The position numbers were made by a program, and so were the translations under genes. From contig NZ_CP058364.1 of NCBI RefSeq assembly GCF_013391805.1, positions 3,601,501 to 3,665,500 on the forward strand: 64,000 bases of DNA, read 5' to 3'. Under the pieces are notes generated by a model. That model had not been told where the DNA came from. It did no database searches and saw nothing but the letters and a program-made list of their open reading frames with translations. This document shows positions 16,357 through 25,568 of the stretch, piece after piece. The stretch's first letter is position 1, and each line of letters starts with the position of its first letter. This DNA comes from Galbibacter sp. BG1 (GTDB lineage: Bacteria; Bacteroidota; Bacteroidia; Flavobacteriales; Flavobacteriaceae).

Positions 16357-17567
16357 TCTGGGGTTGAATTTTCTTCCATTTTGTACCTTACCCATATAAG
16401 CTCTTCAGCAAGGGAAGAAATTAGATTGGTTTTAAGCTCTTCCGGTAATAGTTCCCAAGTGTAGGTCTCCACCTCAATTTGATCGCATACATTGTTCACT
16501 TTTAAATACCTAATAACATCTACTATTTGATCTTGATTCGAGCCTAAAGCATAAAACTTATCAATATAAACAGGAATTTTAAATTGGGCCCTTAACTCCT
16601 CGATTTCAGAATGTCTTTGAACTACATCCATTAAATCTGGATAGGTAATTACAGTCTCCCCTATTTTTTCTGAAACATGATGTAAAAACCGATCCTGATT
16701 GAATTTTGAAAACAAATTTAAAATTTGTTCTTTATTGTTTTCGTGCATCATTAAGCGCAATATGGAACTCAACTGAATCTTACCCACCTTGATCTTGGTG
16801 TGCTTAAAACGTTTAAATGTGAAAGAAGGCTCTTCAAAAGCCATAAAAAAGTCACTTACATTGTAGCAAATATTTATATATCGCAAAACGATGTCTTCGA
16901 CATCTTGAGAAATCCTGTCGATCAATTGAGGTAAAACTTCAACTCCAGTAGGCAAAAGGTAAGCCCTAAAGAAATCGATTACTTGAGTGCTGTTCGATAA
17001 CAAACTATTGGATTCAGGTTTTAAATCCAAGTGAATGTACTTTCCTGTATCACATTCCAAATTATAGAGTTCTGCCACCAGTTTGATCAAGTTTTTAGCA
17101 GATTTTATGTAGCACTTATTAACCTCTTCCTCATTACTGTACCAATATCGGTATCCAATAGGAGATGTTGTTATGCTTCCAGTAACATTTTCGGGCATTA
17201 TAGCACACAATTGCTTTATCAGTCGGCGCGTATACCTTAAACGGTCTTTAGAACTCCAATCGGGTGCGTACACTAAATCTTTTATATTATTTTCATGCAT
17301 TTTACCAAACACTACGCCATTGATGCTGAATACATACAGGTTATGAATAAGCAACCAATCCTTAAATATGTCCAGATTATTATCTTCGGAAAGTTCCTGA
17401 CTCGCTTTTTGGGACAAACGCAGGCTGATGCCAAAAGGATTCTCTTTGGAAATTTTATCTTTTATGGTAGGAATATGGTCATTCAAAACAGAAAAGAGCT
17501 CTGTCCAAGTTTCTGCCCTATGGACATTTGTACAATATGATAAATGAAATGCCCCGTTGATATACAT
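16353..17567 (-). CDS. EboE-like metabolite traffic protein (TIM-barrel)
   Basis: A 404-residue protein that I assign to the EboE family, a xylose-isomerase-like TIM barrel of the ebo clusters, linked to moving a precursor metabolite to the periplasm in cyanobacteria. The evidence is the N-terminal HLSYCTNVHRAETW, the central HLDLKPESNSLL and YINICYNVSDF, which resemble EboE as I recall it, and the overall length. None of the other ebo genes (UbiA-type prenyltransferase, TatD-type hydrolase, dehydroquinate-synthase-like) is beside it: neighbours are dnaX and miaE. It ends tail-to-tail with dnaX on a shared TTAA. Other sugar-isomerase-like families remain possible. Confidence 0.6.
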   Translation of the reverse strand: MYINGAFHLSYCTNVHRAETWTELFSVLNDHIPTIKDKISKENPFGISLRLSQKASQELSEDNNLDIFKDWLLIHNLYVFSINGVVFGKMHENNIKDLVYAPDWSSKDRLRYTRRLIKQLCAIMPENVTGSITTSPIGYRYWYSNEEEVNKCYIKSAKNLIKLVAELYNLECDTGKYIHLDLKPESNSLLSNSTQVIDFFRAYLLPTGVEVLPQLIDRISQDVEDIVLRYINICYNVSDFFMAFEEPSFTFKRFKHTKIKVGKIQLSSILRLMMHENNKEQILNLFSKFNQDRFLHHVSEKIGETVITYPDLMDVVQRHSEIEELRAQFKIPVYIDKFYALGSNQDQIVDVIRYLKVNNVCDQIEVETYTWELLPEELKTNLISSLAEELIWVRYKMEENSTPD

Positions 17568-17736
17568 GTTGAGTAGTACTATTAAAATCTTATTATTCAG
17601 AACAATAAACAGAATTGAGGATAGAAAATTTAAGAAAATAATTTATTTAAACACCATAAATTCTTTCAACGCTTGGTTTTAACGATAAACATTCACTGGA
17701 TATTCATCAAATAAACTACTTCCTATTAAAACGCCT

Positions 17737-17744
17737 TATATTTG
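17737..17744 (+). promoter_or_regulatory. -7 element of miaE
   Basis: TATATTTG, a perfect TAnnTTTG, 28 nt before the ATG at 17773. No clear TTG box. Confidence 0.45.
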
Positions 17745-17772
17745 CAGATAGAAAACAAATAAGCAAAGGTTT

Positions 17773-18354
17773 ATGTTAGGGCTAAAATTACCAACAGACC
17801 CAAGATGGGTGAATATTGTAGAAAAAAACATAGAAGAAATACTTACAGATCATGCTTTTTGCGAACAAAAGGCAACCAGCACCGCTATTTCTTTTATAGT
17901 ACTCTTCCCTGAGTATTCGGAACTGGTACAAGAGATGACCGCTTTGGTAAAGGAAGAAATTAGTCATTTTAAAATGGTCCATGACAAAATCTTAGAGCGC
18001 GGTTGGACTTTGGGAAGGGATCGAAAAGACGAGTATGTAAATAAATTAATGACGTTTTTTCCAAAAGGAGGCAGTAGAACCGACTTTCTAGTTCACAAAC
18101 TACTCTATGCCGCCTTAATTGAAGCGCGAAGCTGTGAACGGTTTAGACTTTTATCTGAAAACTTAGAGGATAAGGAACTGGCCACTTTCTACAGAAATTT
18201 AATGGTAAGCGAAGCCAACCACTACACAATGTTTTTGCAATTTGCCCGCAAGTATGGGGAAACAGAAAAGGTAAATGAAAAATGGCAAGCTTTACTGGAA
18301 TTTGAAGCTAAAATAATGAAAGATCTAAGCAAAAAGGAAACCATTCACGGTTAA
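17773..18354 (+). CDS. miaE: tRNA-(ms2io6A37)-hydroxylase, MiaE family
   Basis: Non-haem diiron monooxygenase that hydroxylates the isopentenyl group of the modified A37 of tRNAs. At 193 residues it has the normal length. The diiron ligands are readable as two ExxH motifs, EISH (E62, H65) and EANH (E147, H150), with further carboxylates at E31 (in CEQKA) and E117 (in IEARSCERF). The start LGLKLPTDPRWVNIV is typical of the bacterial MiaE-like family. It is a single-gene unit; a bidirectional terminator at 18420-18458 separates it from the convergent yidC. Confidence 0.9.
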   Translation: MLGLKLPTDPRWVNIVEKNIEEILTDHAFCEQKATSTAISFIVLFPEYSELVQEMTALVKEEISHFKMVHDKILERGWTLGRDRKDEYVNKLMTFFPKGGSRTDFLVHKLLYAALIEARSCERFRLLSENLEDKELATFYRNLMVSEANHYTMFLQFARKYGETEKVNEKWQALLEFEAKIMKDLSKKETIHG

Positions 18355-18419
18355 GAAGGCTTTATTTTGGCGATAAGCGGTAAAATTAAGATTTAAATTT
18401 TAGTACCGTACCAAAATAC

Positions 18420-18458
18420 AAAACAGCCCTTCCAATTTAACTTGTAAAGGCTGTTTTT
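18420..18458. terminator. Bidirectional terminator between miaE and yidC
   Basis: AAACAGCC (18421-18428) pairs with GGCTGTTT (18449-18456), extended by two pairs after one mismatch, and is flanked by A-rich sequence on the left and TTTTT on the right. It can serve both convergent genes. Confidence 0.75.
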
Positions 18459-18476
18459 ATATAATTTCTGTAATGA

Positions 18477-20360
18477 TTATCGTTTTTTCTGCTGTTGTTC
18501 TGCCTGTTCCATCATTTCCCTCATTTTCTTCTGGAAACGATTTTCTTTTTTAGGCTTCTTCTTATTCTCTTGAATCTTAGCATGGATTTTATCATCATTT
18601 ATAATGTAGTTCTTAATAACCAACATAATTACAATAGTAATAAGGTTGGAAACAAAGTAATACAAACTCAATCCACTTGCATAGTTGTTAAAGAAGAACA
18701 ACATCATAATAGGTGATATATAGATCATCACCTTCATAATACTCCCCATATCGGGCATTCCTTCTTGTTGTGGTTGTTGCATCGCTTGTTGCTGACCGGT
18801 CGTCATTTTCATATAAAAGAAAATTGCCACCGAAGCCAAAATAGGGAACAAACTTACGTGATCCCCATAAAACGGAATACTAAATCCTTCTGGAAACTTA
18901 TAAACTATATCATAAGAAGAAAGGTCATCTGCCCACAAAAATGATTTTTGGCGTAGCATAATAGCCGTCGGGAAGAACATAAACAAAGCGTAGAAAACAG
19001 GTATTTGTAGCAAACCTGGTACACAACCACTCATTGGGCTTACTCCTGCTTTACGGTACAACTTCATGGTTTCCTGCTGACGCTTCATTGGATTATCCTT
19101 GAATTTTTGGGATATCTCGGTAACCTCTGGCTTAATAACTTTCATTTTCGCTTGGGAAACATACGATTTGTATGTTACCGGCGACAAGGCTATCCTTACA
19201 ATAATCGTCATTACTATAATAGCAATTCCGTAAGGGAATACAGAACTTAGAAAATCGTATAGAGGCGTAAATACATGTTTGTTTATAAACCCAAAAATCC
19301 CCCAACCAAATGGAATTGAATCGGCTAAGTTTAAATCTTTATAATTTTTAAACACCCGAGCATCAGTTGGACCGTAATACCACTTTAAATTTTCATTCAA
19401 CTCCCCTCCCTTAACCTCTAAAGAGGTAGATGTGGTATACATTTTCACGAACTGCTCTTCTGGACCTTCGTCTTCAAAAAGTTGTTTTGAGGTAAGTGCT
19501 GCTTCAGAAAAATTATTAGGATTTACCAATATAGAGCTAAAGAAATGCTGTCTATAGGATATCCATTTAATATCATTTTCAGTTTCTTCATCATCGCCAC
19601 CCTGAGAAAGTTTACTGGTGCTTCCATCGTTTTGGTATGTTAAACGGGTATATCGGTTTTCGTAGTTTATACTTCTACTGTGGCGAATTCCTTTTAGTTT
19701 CCAATCTAATGTAACGGGTTGTGAACTATTAATAACGCCGTTAAGCCCTTGAGACCTTATGGTAAAATCCACTAAATAATCGTTAGGCTTTAATTCGTAC
19801 CGATATTCCAAATACGTATCTGAAGAAGTTTTTAACTTCATGGAAAGCACTTGATTCTCTCCATTTTTACTCAAATTAGGCTCAAAAAATAAATCTTGGG
19901 TATTGAGCGTACGGTTATCTGTTGTTCCAAATGATAAATTAAAACTAGCATTTCCGTCTTTCACCAAATAAACGGGAATGGAATCGAAGGTTTTGAAATT
20001 CTTTAAAACTGCTTCTACAATCTGTCCTCCTTTATTGCTAATCTCGAAACGAACCAAATCGTTTTCAAAAACGGTGGTATTGCCATTAGCAGATGGCAAA
20101 GTAGCGGAATAGGCGAAAGCACCCAAAGTCCCTTTGTATTGTGCTAAAGCCGTTGAATCTTTAAGATCTACTGATGGAATTTTATCGACAACAGCTGCAT
20201 TTTCTTCTTGATCCTTTGCTTTCTCAACCTGTTCCTGCTTGGCCTTTTCAGCTTGAATTTCCTCTTCCGTAGGTTGATTGTTGTACATAACCCAAATCAA
20301 TATTGCACCAATAAGCACAAAACCGAGTATTGAGTTTATGTCAAATTTCTTTTCTTCCAT
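18477..20360 (-). CDS. yidC: Membrane protein insertase YidC
   Basis: Inserts and folds inner-membrane proteins, alone or with SecYEG; 627 residues, typical for Bacteroidota. One N-terminal helix (about 10-26, SILGFVLIGAILIWVMY) is followed by a charged linker, then the periplasmic beta-sandwich (about 60-360). The conserved core is the 60KD_IMP region with PYGIAIIVMTIIVRIAL (first core helix, with the conserved groove arginine), the coiled-coil loop KPEVTEISQKFKDNPMKRQQE and GCVPGLLQIPVFYALF. A long basic tail (KENRFQKKMREMM) can bind the ribosome. It lies downstream of pyrG but has its own promoter at 20482-20514 and a leader of about 115 nt containing a small hairpin. Confidence 0.97.
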   Translation of the reverse strand: MEEKKFDINSILGFVLIGAILIWVMYNNQPTEEEIQAEKAKQEQVEKAKDQEENAAVVDKIPSVDLKDSTALAQYKGTLGAFAYSATLPSANGNTTVFENDLVRFEISNKGGQIVEAVLKNFKTFDSIPVYLVKDGNASFNLSFGTTDNRTLNTQDLFFEPNLSKNGENQVLSMKLKTSSDTYLEYRYELKPNDYLVDFTIRSQGLNGVINSSQPVTLDWKLKGIRHSRSINYENRYTRLTYQNDGSTSKLSQGGDDEETENDIKWISYRQHFFSSILVNPNNFSEAALTSKQLFEDEGPEEQFVKMYTTSTSLEVKGGELNENLKWYYGPTDARVFKNYKDLNLADSIPFGWGIFGFINKHVFTPLYDFLSSVFPYGIAIIVMTIIVRIALSPVTYKSYVSQAKMKVIKPEVTEISQKFKDNPMKRQQETMKLYRKAGVSPMSGCVPGLLQIPVFYALFMFFPTAIMLRQKSFLWADDLSSYDIVYKFPEGFSIPFYGDHVSLFPILASVAIFFYMKMTTGQQQAMQQPQQEGMPDMGSIMKVMIYISPIMMLFFFNNYASGLSLYYFVSNLITIVIMLVIKNYIINDDKIHAKIQENKKKPKKENRFQKKMREMMEQAEQQQKKR

Positions 20361-20392
20361 TTAATTATTATTAATAAGATTGCTTCGTTTAA

Positions 20393-20409
20393 AACCCTTA
20401 CCGAGGGTT
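20393..20409 (-). promoter_or_regulatory. Small hairpin in the yidC leader
   Basis: AACCCT (20393-20398) pairs with AGGGTT (20404-20409) across a 5-nt loop, within the predicted 5' untranslated region of yidC. There is no T-run after it, so it is not an obvious terminator; its role is unknown. Confidence 0.3.
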
Positions 20410-20481
20410 AAATTACCCGATCTTTTATACCGAATATGATTTTTTTATTCAAAATGGGCAATAAATTAAGAATTTAGCGAG

Positions 20482-20514
20482 CAAAGATATGCCCAAACCC
20501 TTTATTTATGCCAA
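20482..20514 (-). promoter_or_regulatory. Promoter of yidC
   Basis: On the minus strand TTG (20512-20514), 22 nt spacer, TATCTTTG (20482-20489): both boxes match the flavobacterial consensus TTG-N17-23-TAnnTTTG. The promoter sits directly after the pyrG stop and gives a leader of about 115 nt. Confidence 0.65.
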
Positions 20515-20521
20515 AGTGGCA

Positions 20522-22138
<1,617 letters not shown>

Positions 22139-22196
22139 TTATCTATTCTTAGTTGTCTTAAATTCCGCTAAAAAAAGCTTATTGAAAATATCGCGG

Positions 22197-22204
22197 CAAA
22201 AATA
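22197..22204 (-). promoter_or_regulatory. -7 element of pyrG
   Basis: TATTTTTG on the minus strand, a perfect TAnnTTTG, about 58 nt before the pyrG ATG. No clear TTG box. Confidence 0.45.
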
Positions 22205-22278
22205 CAAATAAGAATTAAAAAAACGGTGGTCTACGAGACCGATTTTAGGAATGTTTAAATATGATGAAAGCAATTTGT

Positions 22279-22506
22279 TCAGCTTCTCTTTTTAATGCCG
22301 TAAATAAGACCTTCCAGACCGTTGACTTTTATTTCGTACATCGCCTCCAATTGCATACCCAACGCCCCTTTAGGAAAACCTTTTTGCCTAAACCAAACGT
22401 AATACGGTTCTGGTATATCCACCAAATAGCGGTCTTTATATTTCCCAAAAGGCATTTTGGCATACGCTAGTTTTAGCAAAAACTCTTTGTTTTCAAAATT
22501 ATCCAT
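22279..22506 (-). CDS. DUF3820 family protein
   Basis: Small protein of 75 residues matching DUF3820: the pattern MPFGKYKDRYLVDIPEPYYVWF, with FPKGALGMQLEAMYEIK after it, is characteristic. The family shows a short exonuclease-associated fold (members occur as C-terminal parts of DnaQ-like exonucleases), but the function of stand-alone copies is unknown. It is monocistronic with a perfect -7 element (TATTTTTG, 22530-22537 on the minus strand). Confidence 0.85.
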   Translation of the reverse strand: MDNFENKEFLLKLAYAKMPFGKYKDRYLVDIPEPYYVWFRQKGFPKGALGMQLEAMYEIKVNGLEGLIYGIKKRS

Positions 22507-22529
22507 TATTTCCCAACTTCTAGTGCAAA

Positions 22530-22537
22530 CAAAAATA
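22530..22537 (-). promoter_or_regulatory. -7 element of the DUF3820 gene
   Basis: TATTTTTG on the minus strand, a perfect TAnnTTTG, 23 nt before the ATG at 22506. Confidence 0.45.
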
Positions 22538-22851
22538 GTGGATTAAATGACTTCTATGGAATATCCCCTGTTTTAAATATTAATTATCGATTGAACATCC
22601 TAAATGATTGTCCTAATTATCCCTTCTATTTAATAGACAGCTCCATTAATGATCACCTGGACATATATTGAAAAAAGGTCGTAAGTTTAGTCTTATTCTG
22701 TCTGAAATAGGTTGCATTAACATTTTACGGTTACTTGTTATTGTCGGCCAATGGGATATATACAACGGACCTAGTCTTCCAGTAAGAGTATGCCCCTAAT
22801 CAATACGAAATATTGGTATTGAAGAAAAATCAAAACATCTTGTATAAAAAA
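22538..22851. other. Gene-free stretch
   Basis: AT-rich sequence of about 310 nt upstream of the DUF3820 gene. I find no ORF with family features, no tRNA-like fold and no long repeat. The only structure is a small inverted repeat, CAATAC and GTATTG, at 22801-22821. Confidence 0.6.
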
Positions 22852-22880
22852 AAAGCATCGGGACAATTCCCGATGCTTTC
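22851..22880 (-). terminator. Strong terminator of the coiled-coil membrane protein gene
   Basis: A perfect 12-bp stem, AAAGCATCGGGA (22852-22863) with TCCCGATGCTTT (22868-22879), and a CAAT loop. On the minus strand it is followed by a run of T (complement of the A-run at 22846-22854). It lies 28 nt after the stop of the gene at 22908. Confidence 0.9.
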
Positions 22881-22907
22881 CTAGATCAATTGGTTAGTTG
22901 AGTTTCT

Positions 22908-23810
22908 TTATTTCAATTCGAACTCTGTTGATCCTAGTTCCTTTAAATTTTGGTCGTATACTACCACGCTATACTTACCTTCAGCAAACTCATCCCCTTC
23001 TTTGTTTAAGAAATCACATACATCTAAAACAGTGTTTTCGTAATAAAAACTAGAAGCTTTACTGTAGGTTATACTTACAGACTTTGTATTGTCGTCCCCT
23101 TCTTTAGCAGCAACAGCACGCTCACCCATAATTACCCCAGCAGGATTGGTTACCTGAATATAAAATTGCTTTGCTCCTGGCTTTGTAATTTTATTGGCAC
23201 CTACGGTATAGCATATTTTTAATTTATCTGCTCTTCTATTATTGTTTACTGAAACTATTTTACCACTGTTACGCTCTTTAACGGCTTCCGCAGAAAACTT
23301 AGAAAGACCCAAAGCTGCACCAGTTTCTACAACTTTAGAAAGTTGGGTGTTTTGCATAATTAAAGAATCTGTAAACATAGACTGCTCTTGCAAAGCTGTT
23401 TTTGTACTATCTCTTTGCATAGCCAACAAGGTGTTGGAAGTACGTAGCGAATCGTTTTGCTTTAACAAAAATTCACGCTCTTTGGTAAGTTGCTGTACTT
23501 GTCTTCTATAACGGGAAAGCGAACTGATGTCTGCCTTCATTTGTTGCACTGAATCTATGTAGGTTGCAATTTTATTTCTTGCTTCTACCAATTCTGCATT
23601 GGCCGACTCACTTTCTGAAATTGCTCTGTCGTAATCTGACTTTAAATTGTTTAAATCTTCAATTACCAAGTTTTTCTCCTTGTTTAATTTTTCGGTAGTG
23701 TCCTTTTTACTGTTATAAAGACTTGCAGTGTAGATAAGGGTACCGATTAAGGCTGCAGCCAATAACCCTGCAATCACCTTCAATCCATTATTAGATTTTG
23801 TTTCTGTCAT
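22908..23810 (-). CDS. Membrane-anchored coiled-coil protein, function unknown
   Basis: A 300-residue protein with one N-terminal helix (about 10-27, LKVIAGLLAAALIGTLIYT), a long coiled coil (about 35-150, rich in Lys/Glu/Asp with heptad leucines) and a C-terminal beta domain (about 170-300) with two cysteines (KICYTVGA, VLDVCDF). Homologues in Flavobacteriaceae are, as I recall, often mislabelled as chromosome partitioning proteins, but no ParA features exist here. The topology suggests an inner-membrane anchor with a periplasmic coiled-coil arm ending in a small globular domain. Single gene with a strong terminator. Confidence 0.8.
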   Translation of the reverse strand: MTETKSNNGLKVIAGLLAAALIGTLIYTASLYNSKKDTTEKLNKEKNLVIEDLNNLKSDYDRAISESESANAELVEARNKIATYIDSVQQMKADISSLSRYRRQVQQLTKEREFLLKQNDSLRTSNTLLAMQRDSTKTALQEQSMFTDSLIMQNTQLSKVVETGAALGLSKFSAEAVKERNSGKIVSVNNNRRADKLKICYTVGANKITKPGAKQFYIQVTNPAGVIMGERAVAAKEGDDNTKSVSITYSKASSFYYENTVLDVCDFLNKEGDEFAEGKYSVVVYDQNLKELGSTEFELK

Positions 23811-23993
23811 AAGTTTGTTTTTTTAAAATTTGGTTCAGCAATTTAACCAATCTTTTTTTAAATTGCCTTACGAATGTATATACGATTGAAAAACGAATTT
23901 AGATTATTTACCATTTATTTAAGAGTAAATCTAAAACTTTTTTGAGCTTCATATCTTCAAACTTATTATTTTCATTGTAACAATATATATTTT

Positions 23994-25010
23994 ATGACCT
24001 CAAATTTGGTTATTTACGATCTAAAAACAATCACTCCGCTTATTTCTTCTAGAAAAGGAGAGCAAAAGCTAGGAGAACATATTCAACTATTACATACCGA
24101 TGAACCGCTTGAAGCTCAATTAAATGCTTCAGACGCTAAATACGTACTGCTCGGGATCCCAGAAGATATCGGGATTATTGGAAATTTAGGTAAAGTGGGA
24201 GCCAGAAATGCGTGGGATACCGCACTTCCTTTTATACTTAACATACAAAACAACAAACAAACAAAAGGATCTAAAATACTGTTGTTGGGACATCTCGATT
24301 TTCAAAAAGAGTTAAAAAAAATAGCGTCGCTAGAAGGTGAAGAAAAAGTAGATGAAGCCCGAAAAATAACTTCTGTAATAGATAAGGAAATAACAAATCT
24401 TATTCGCATTCTTGTTTCCAGCGGTAAAAAACCCATTGTAATTGGTGGGGGACACAATAATTCCTACGGAATGATAAAAGGTACTTCGCTGGCAACTGGT
24501 AACGCTATAAACTGTCTTAATGTAGATGCCCATTCCGATTTTAGAAAACGTGAAGGTAGGCATAGTGGTAACGGATTTTCTTATGCCTACCATGAAGGGT
24601 TCCTGGACAACTATTTTATTTTTGGCTTGCATGAAAATTACACTTCTAAAAAGGTGTTTAAAACCCTTCTGAAAAAAGAAAATATACATTTTAATACCTT
24701 TGAAGAGCTTTTTATAAGAAAAGAGAAAGGGTTTGATTTTGAATTGAAAGAAGCCATCGATTTTGTAAAGACCAAAAAGTTTGGTCTAGAAATAGATATG
24801 GATGCCATTGAAGGAATGCCAAGTAGCGCCATGAGCAGCTCTGGTCTACACTTAAATACAGTACGCGAAATTGTGTTCAAGGCTAAAAAGTCTAAAAACA
24901 TATCTTATTTACATATCGCAGAAGCCGCCCCAGAGGTAGGCAACGAACGAGAGGAAATGATGGTAGGAAAAGCTATAGCTTATTTAGTATCAGATTTTAT
25001 ACGGAAATAA
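23994..25010 (+). CDS. Arginase/agmatinase/formimidoylglutamase family hydrolase
   Basis: Ureohydrolase-fold enzyme, 338 residues. The binuclear manganese ligands are all present: His in GGGHNNSYG (near 159), the Asp/His/Asp set in NVDAHSDFR (near 179-183) and DxD in EIDMDAIEG. The DxD segment differs from canonical arginase (DIDxxDP), resembling the formimidoylglutamase-like proteins of Flavobacteriia. No histidine-utilisation gene is near, so the substrate is open. It is followed directly by a GNAT gene whose ATG comes right after the stop (25008-25013), so the two form an operon. Confidence 0.82.
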   Translation: MTSNLVIYDLKTITPLISSRKGEQKLGEHIQLLHTDEPLEAQLNASDAKYVLLGIPEDIGIIGNLGKVGARNAWDTALPFILNIQNNKQTKGSKILLLGHLDFQKELKKIASLEGEEKVDEARKITSVIDKEITNLIRILVSSGKKPIVIGGGHNNSYGMIKGTSLATGNAINCLNVDAHSDFRKREGRHSGNGFSYAYHEGFLDNYFIFGLHENYTSKKVFKTLLKKENIHFNTFEELFIRKEKGFDFELKEAIDFVKTKKFGLEIDMDAIEGMPSSAMSSSGLHLNTVREIVFKAKKSKNISYLHIAEAAPEVGNEREEMMVGKAIAYLVSDFIRK

Positions 25011-25475
25011 ATGAACATAGAAATTGTACCTTTTCAACCGCAGAATGCAAAGATCTTCAAAGATTTGAACGTAGCCTGGCTGGAAAAGTTTTTTGTGGTA
25101 GAACCGCATGATGAGGAAGTACTTACAAATTGTAAGAAAAACATCATAGACGCCGGTGGATACATTTATTTTGCCAAAGTGGAAAATACTTTGGTGGGCT
25201 GTTTTGCCTATTTAAAAATTGAAGATGGAGTCTACGAACTTACCAAAATGGCTGTAGATCCCAAATTTCAAGGAAAAGGCATAGGCCAGGAACTTTTAAA
25301 ATTTGCTATTGACCTTGCGCTAAAAAATAAATTCAAACAAGTATTGTTATATTCCAATAGAAAGCTGGAAAACGCTATTTACCTCTATCGAAAATTTGGT
25401 TTTGTTGAAATTCCACTCGAAAAAGACAATCCTTACCAACGGGCAGACATCAAAATGTTATTGGGCGGACTCTAA
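25011..25475 (+). CDS. GNAT family N-acetyltransferase
   Basis: Acetyl-CoA-dependent acetyltransferase, 154 residues. Motif A is readable as YELTKMAVDPKFQGKGIGQEL (split at GKGIG, the pyrophosphate-binding loop Q/RxxGxG/A near 89-95), followed by VLLYSNRKLENAIYLYRKFGF, the typical beta5-alpha4 end. The acceptor substrate cannot be predicted. Co-transcribed with the arginase-family gene (no gap), which hints at a guanidino- or amino-acid-derived substrate, as inference only. Confidence 0.88.
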   Translation: MNIEIVPFQPQNAKIFKDLNVAWLEKFFVVEPHDEEVLTNCKKNIIDAGGYIYFAKVENTLVGCFAYLKIEDGVYELTKMAVDPKFQGKGIGQELLKFAIDLALKNKFKQVLLYSNRKLENAIYLYRKFGFVEIPLEKDNPYQRADIKMLLGGL

Positions 25476-25485
25476 ATTGAATCTT

Positions 25486-25541
25486 CCAACAGGTTTTTCA
25501 AAAGTTTTTAGTTATTAAAATTAATCTGAAAAACCTGTTGG
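25486..25541. terminator. Long inverted repeat between convergent genes
   Basis: CCAACAGGTTTTTCA (25486-25500) is repeated as its perfect reverse complement at 25527-25541, 15 bp with a 26-nt AT-rich loop. It lies between the GNAT gene and glmM, which converge, and may act as a bidirectional terminator although a T-run is only weakly developed. Confidence 0.5.
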
Positions 25542-25568
25542 TTTGATCCTTATTTAGTTTTTTGAATA

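Noticed and set aside
22801-22821. Short inverted repeat CAATAC/GTATTG as a regulatory operator
   Set aside because: Only 6 bp, AT-rich and remote from any start codon; expected by chance in such sequence.
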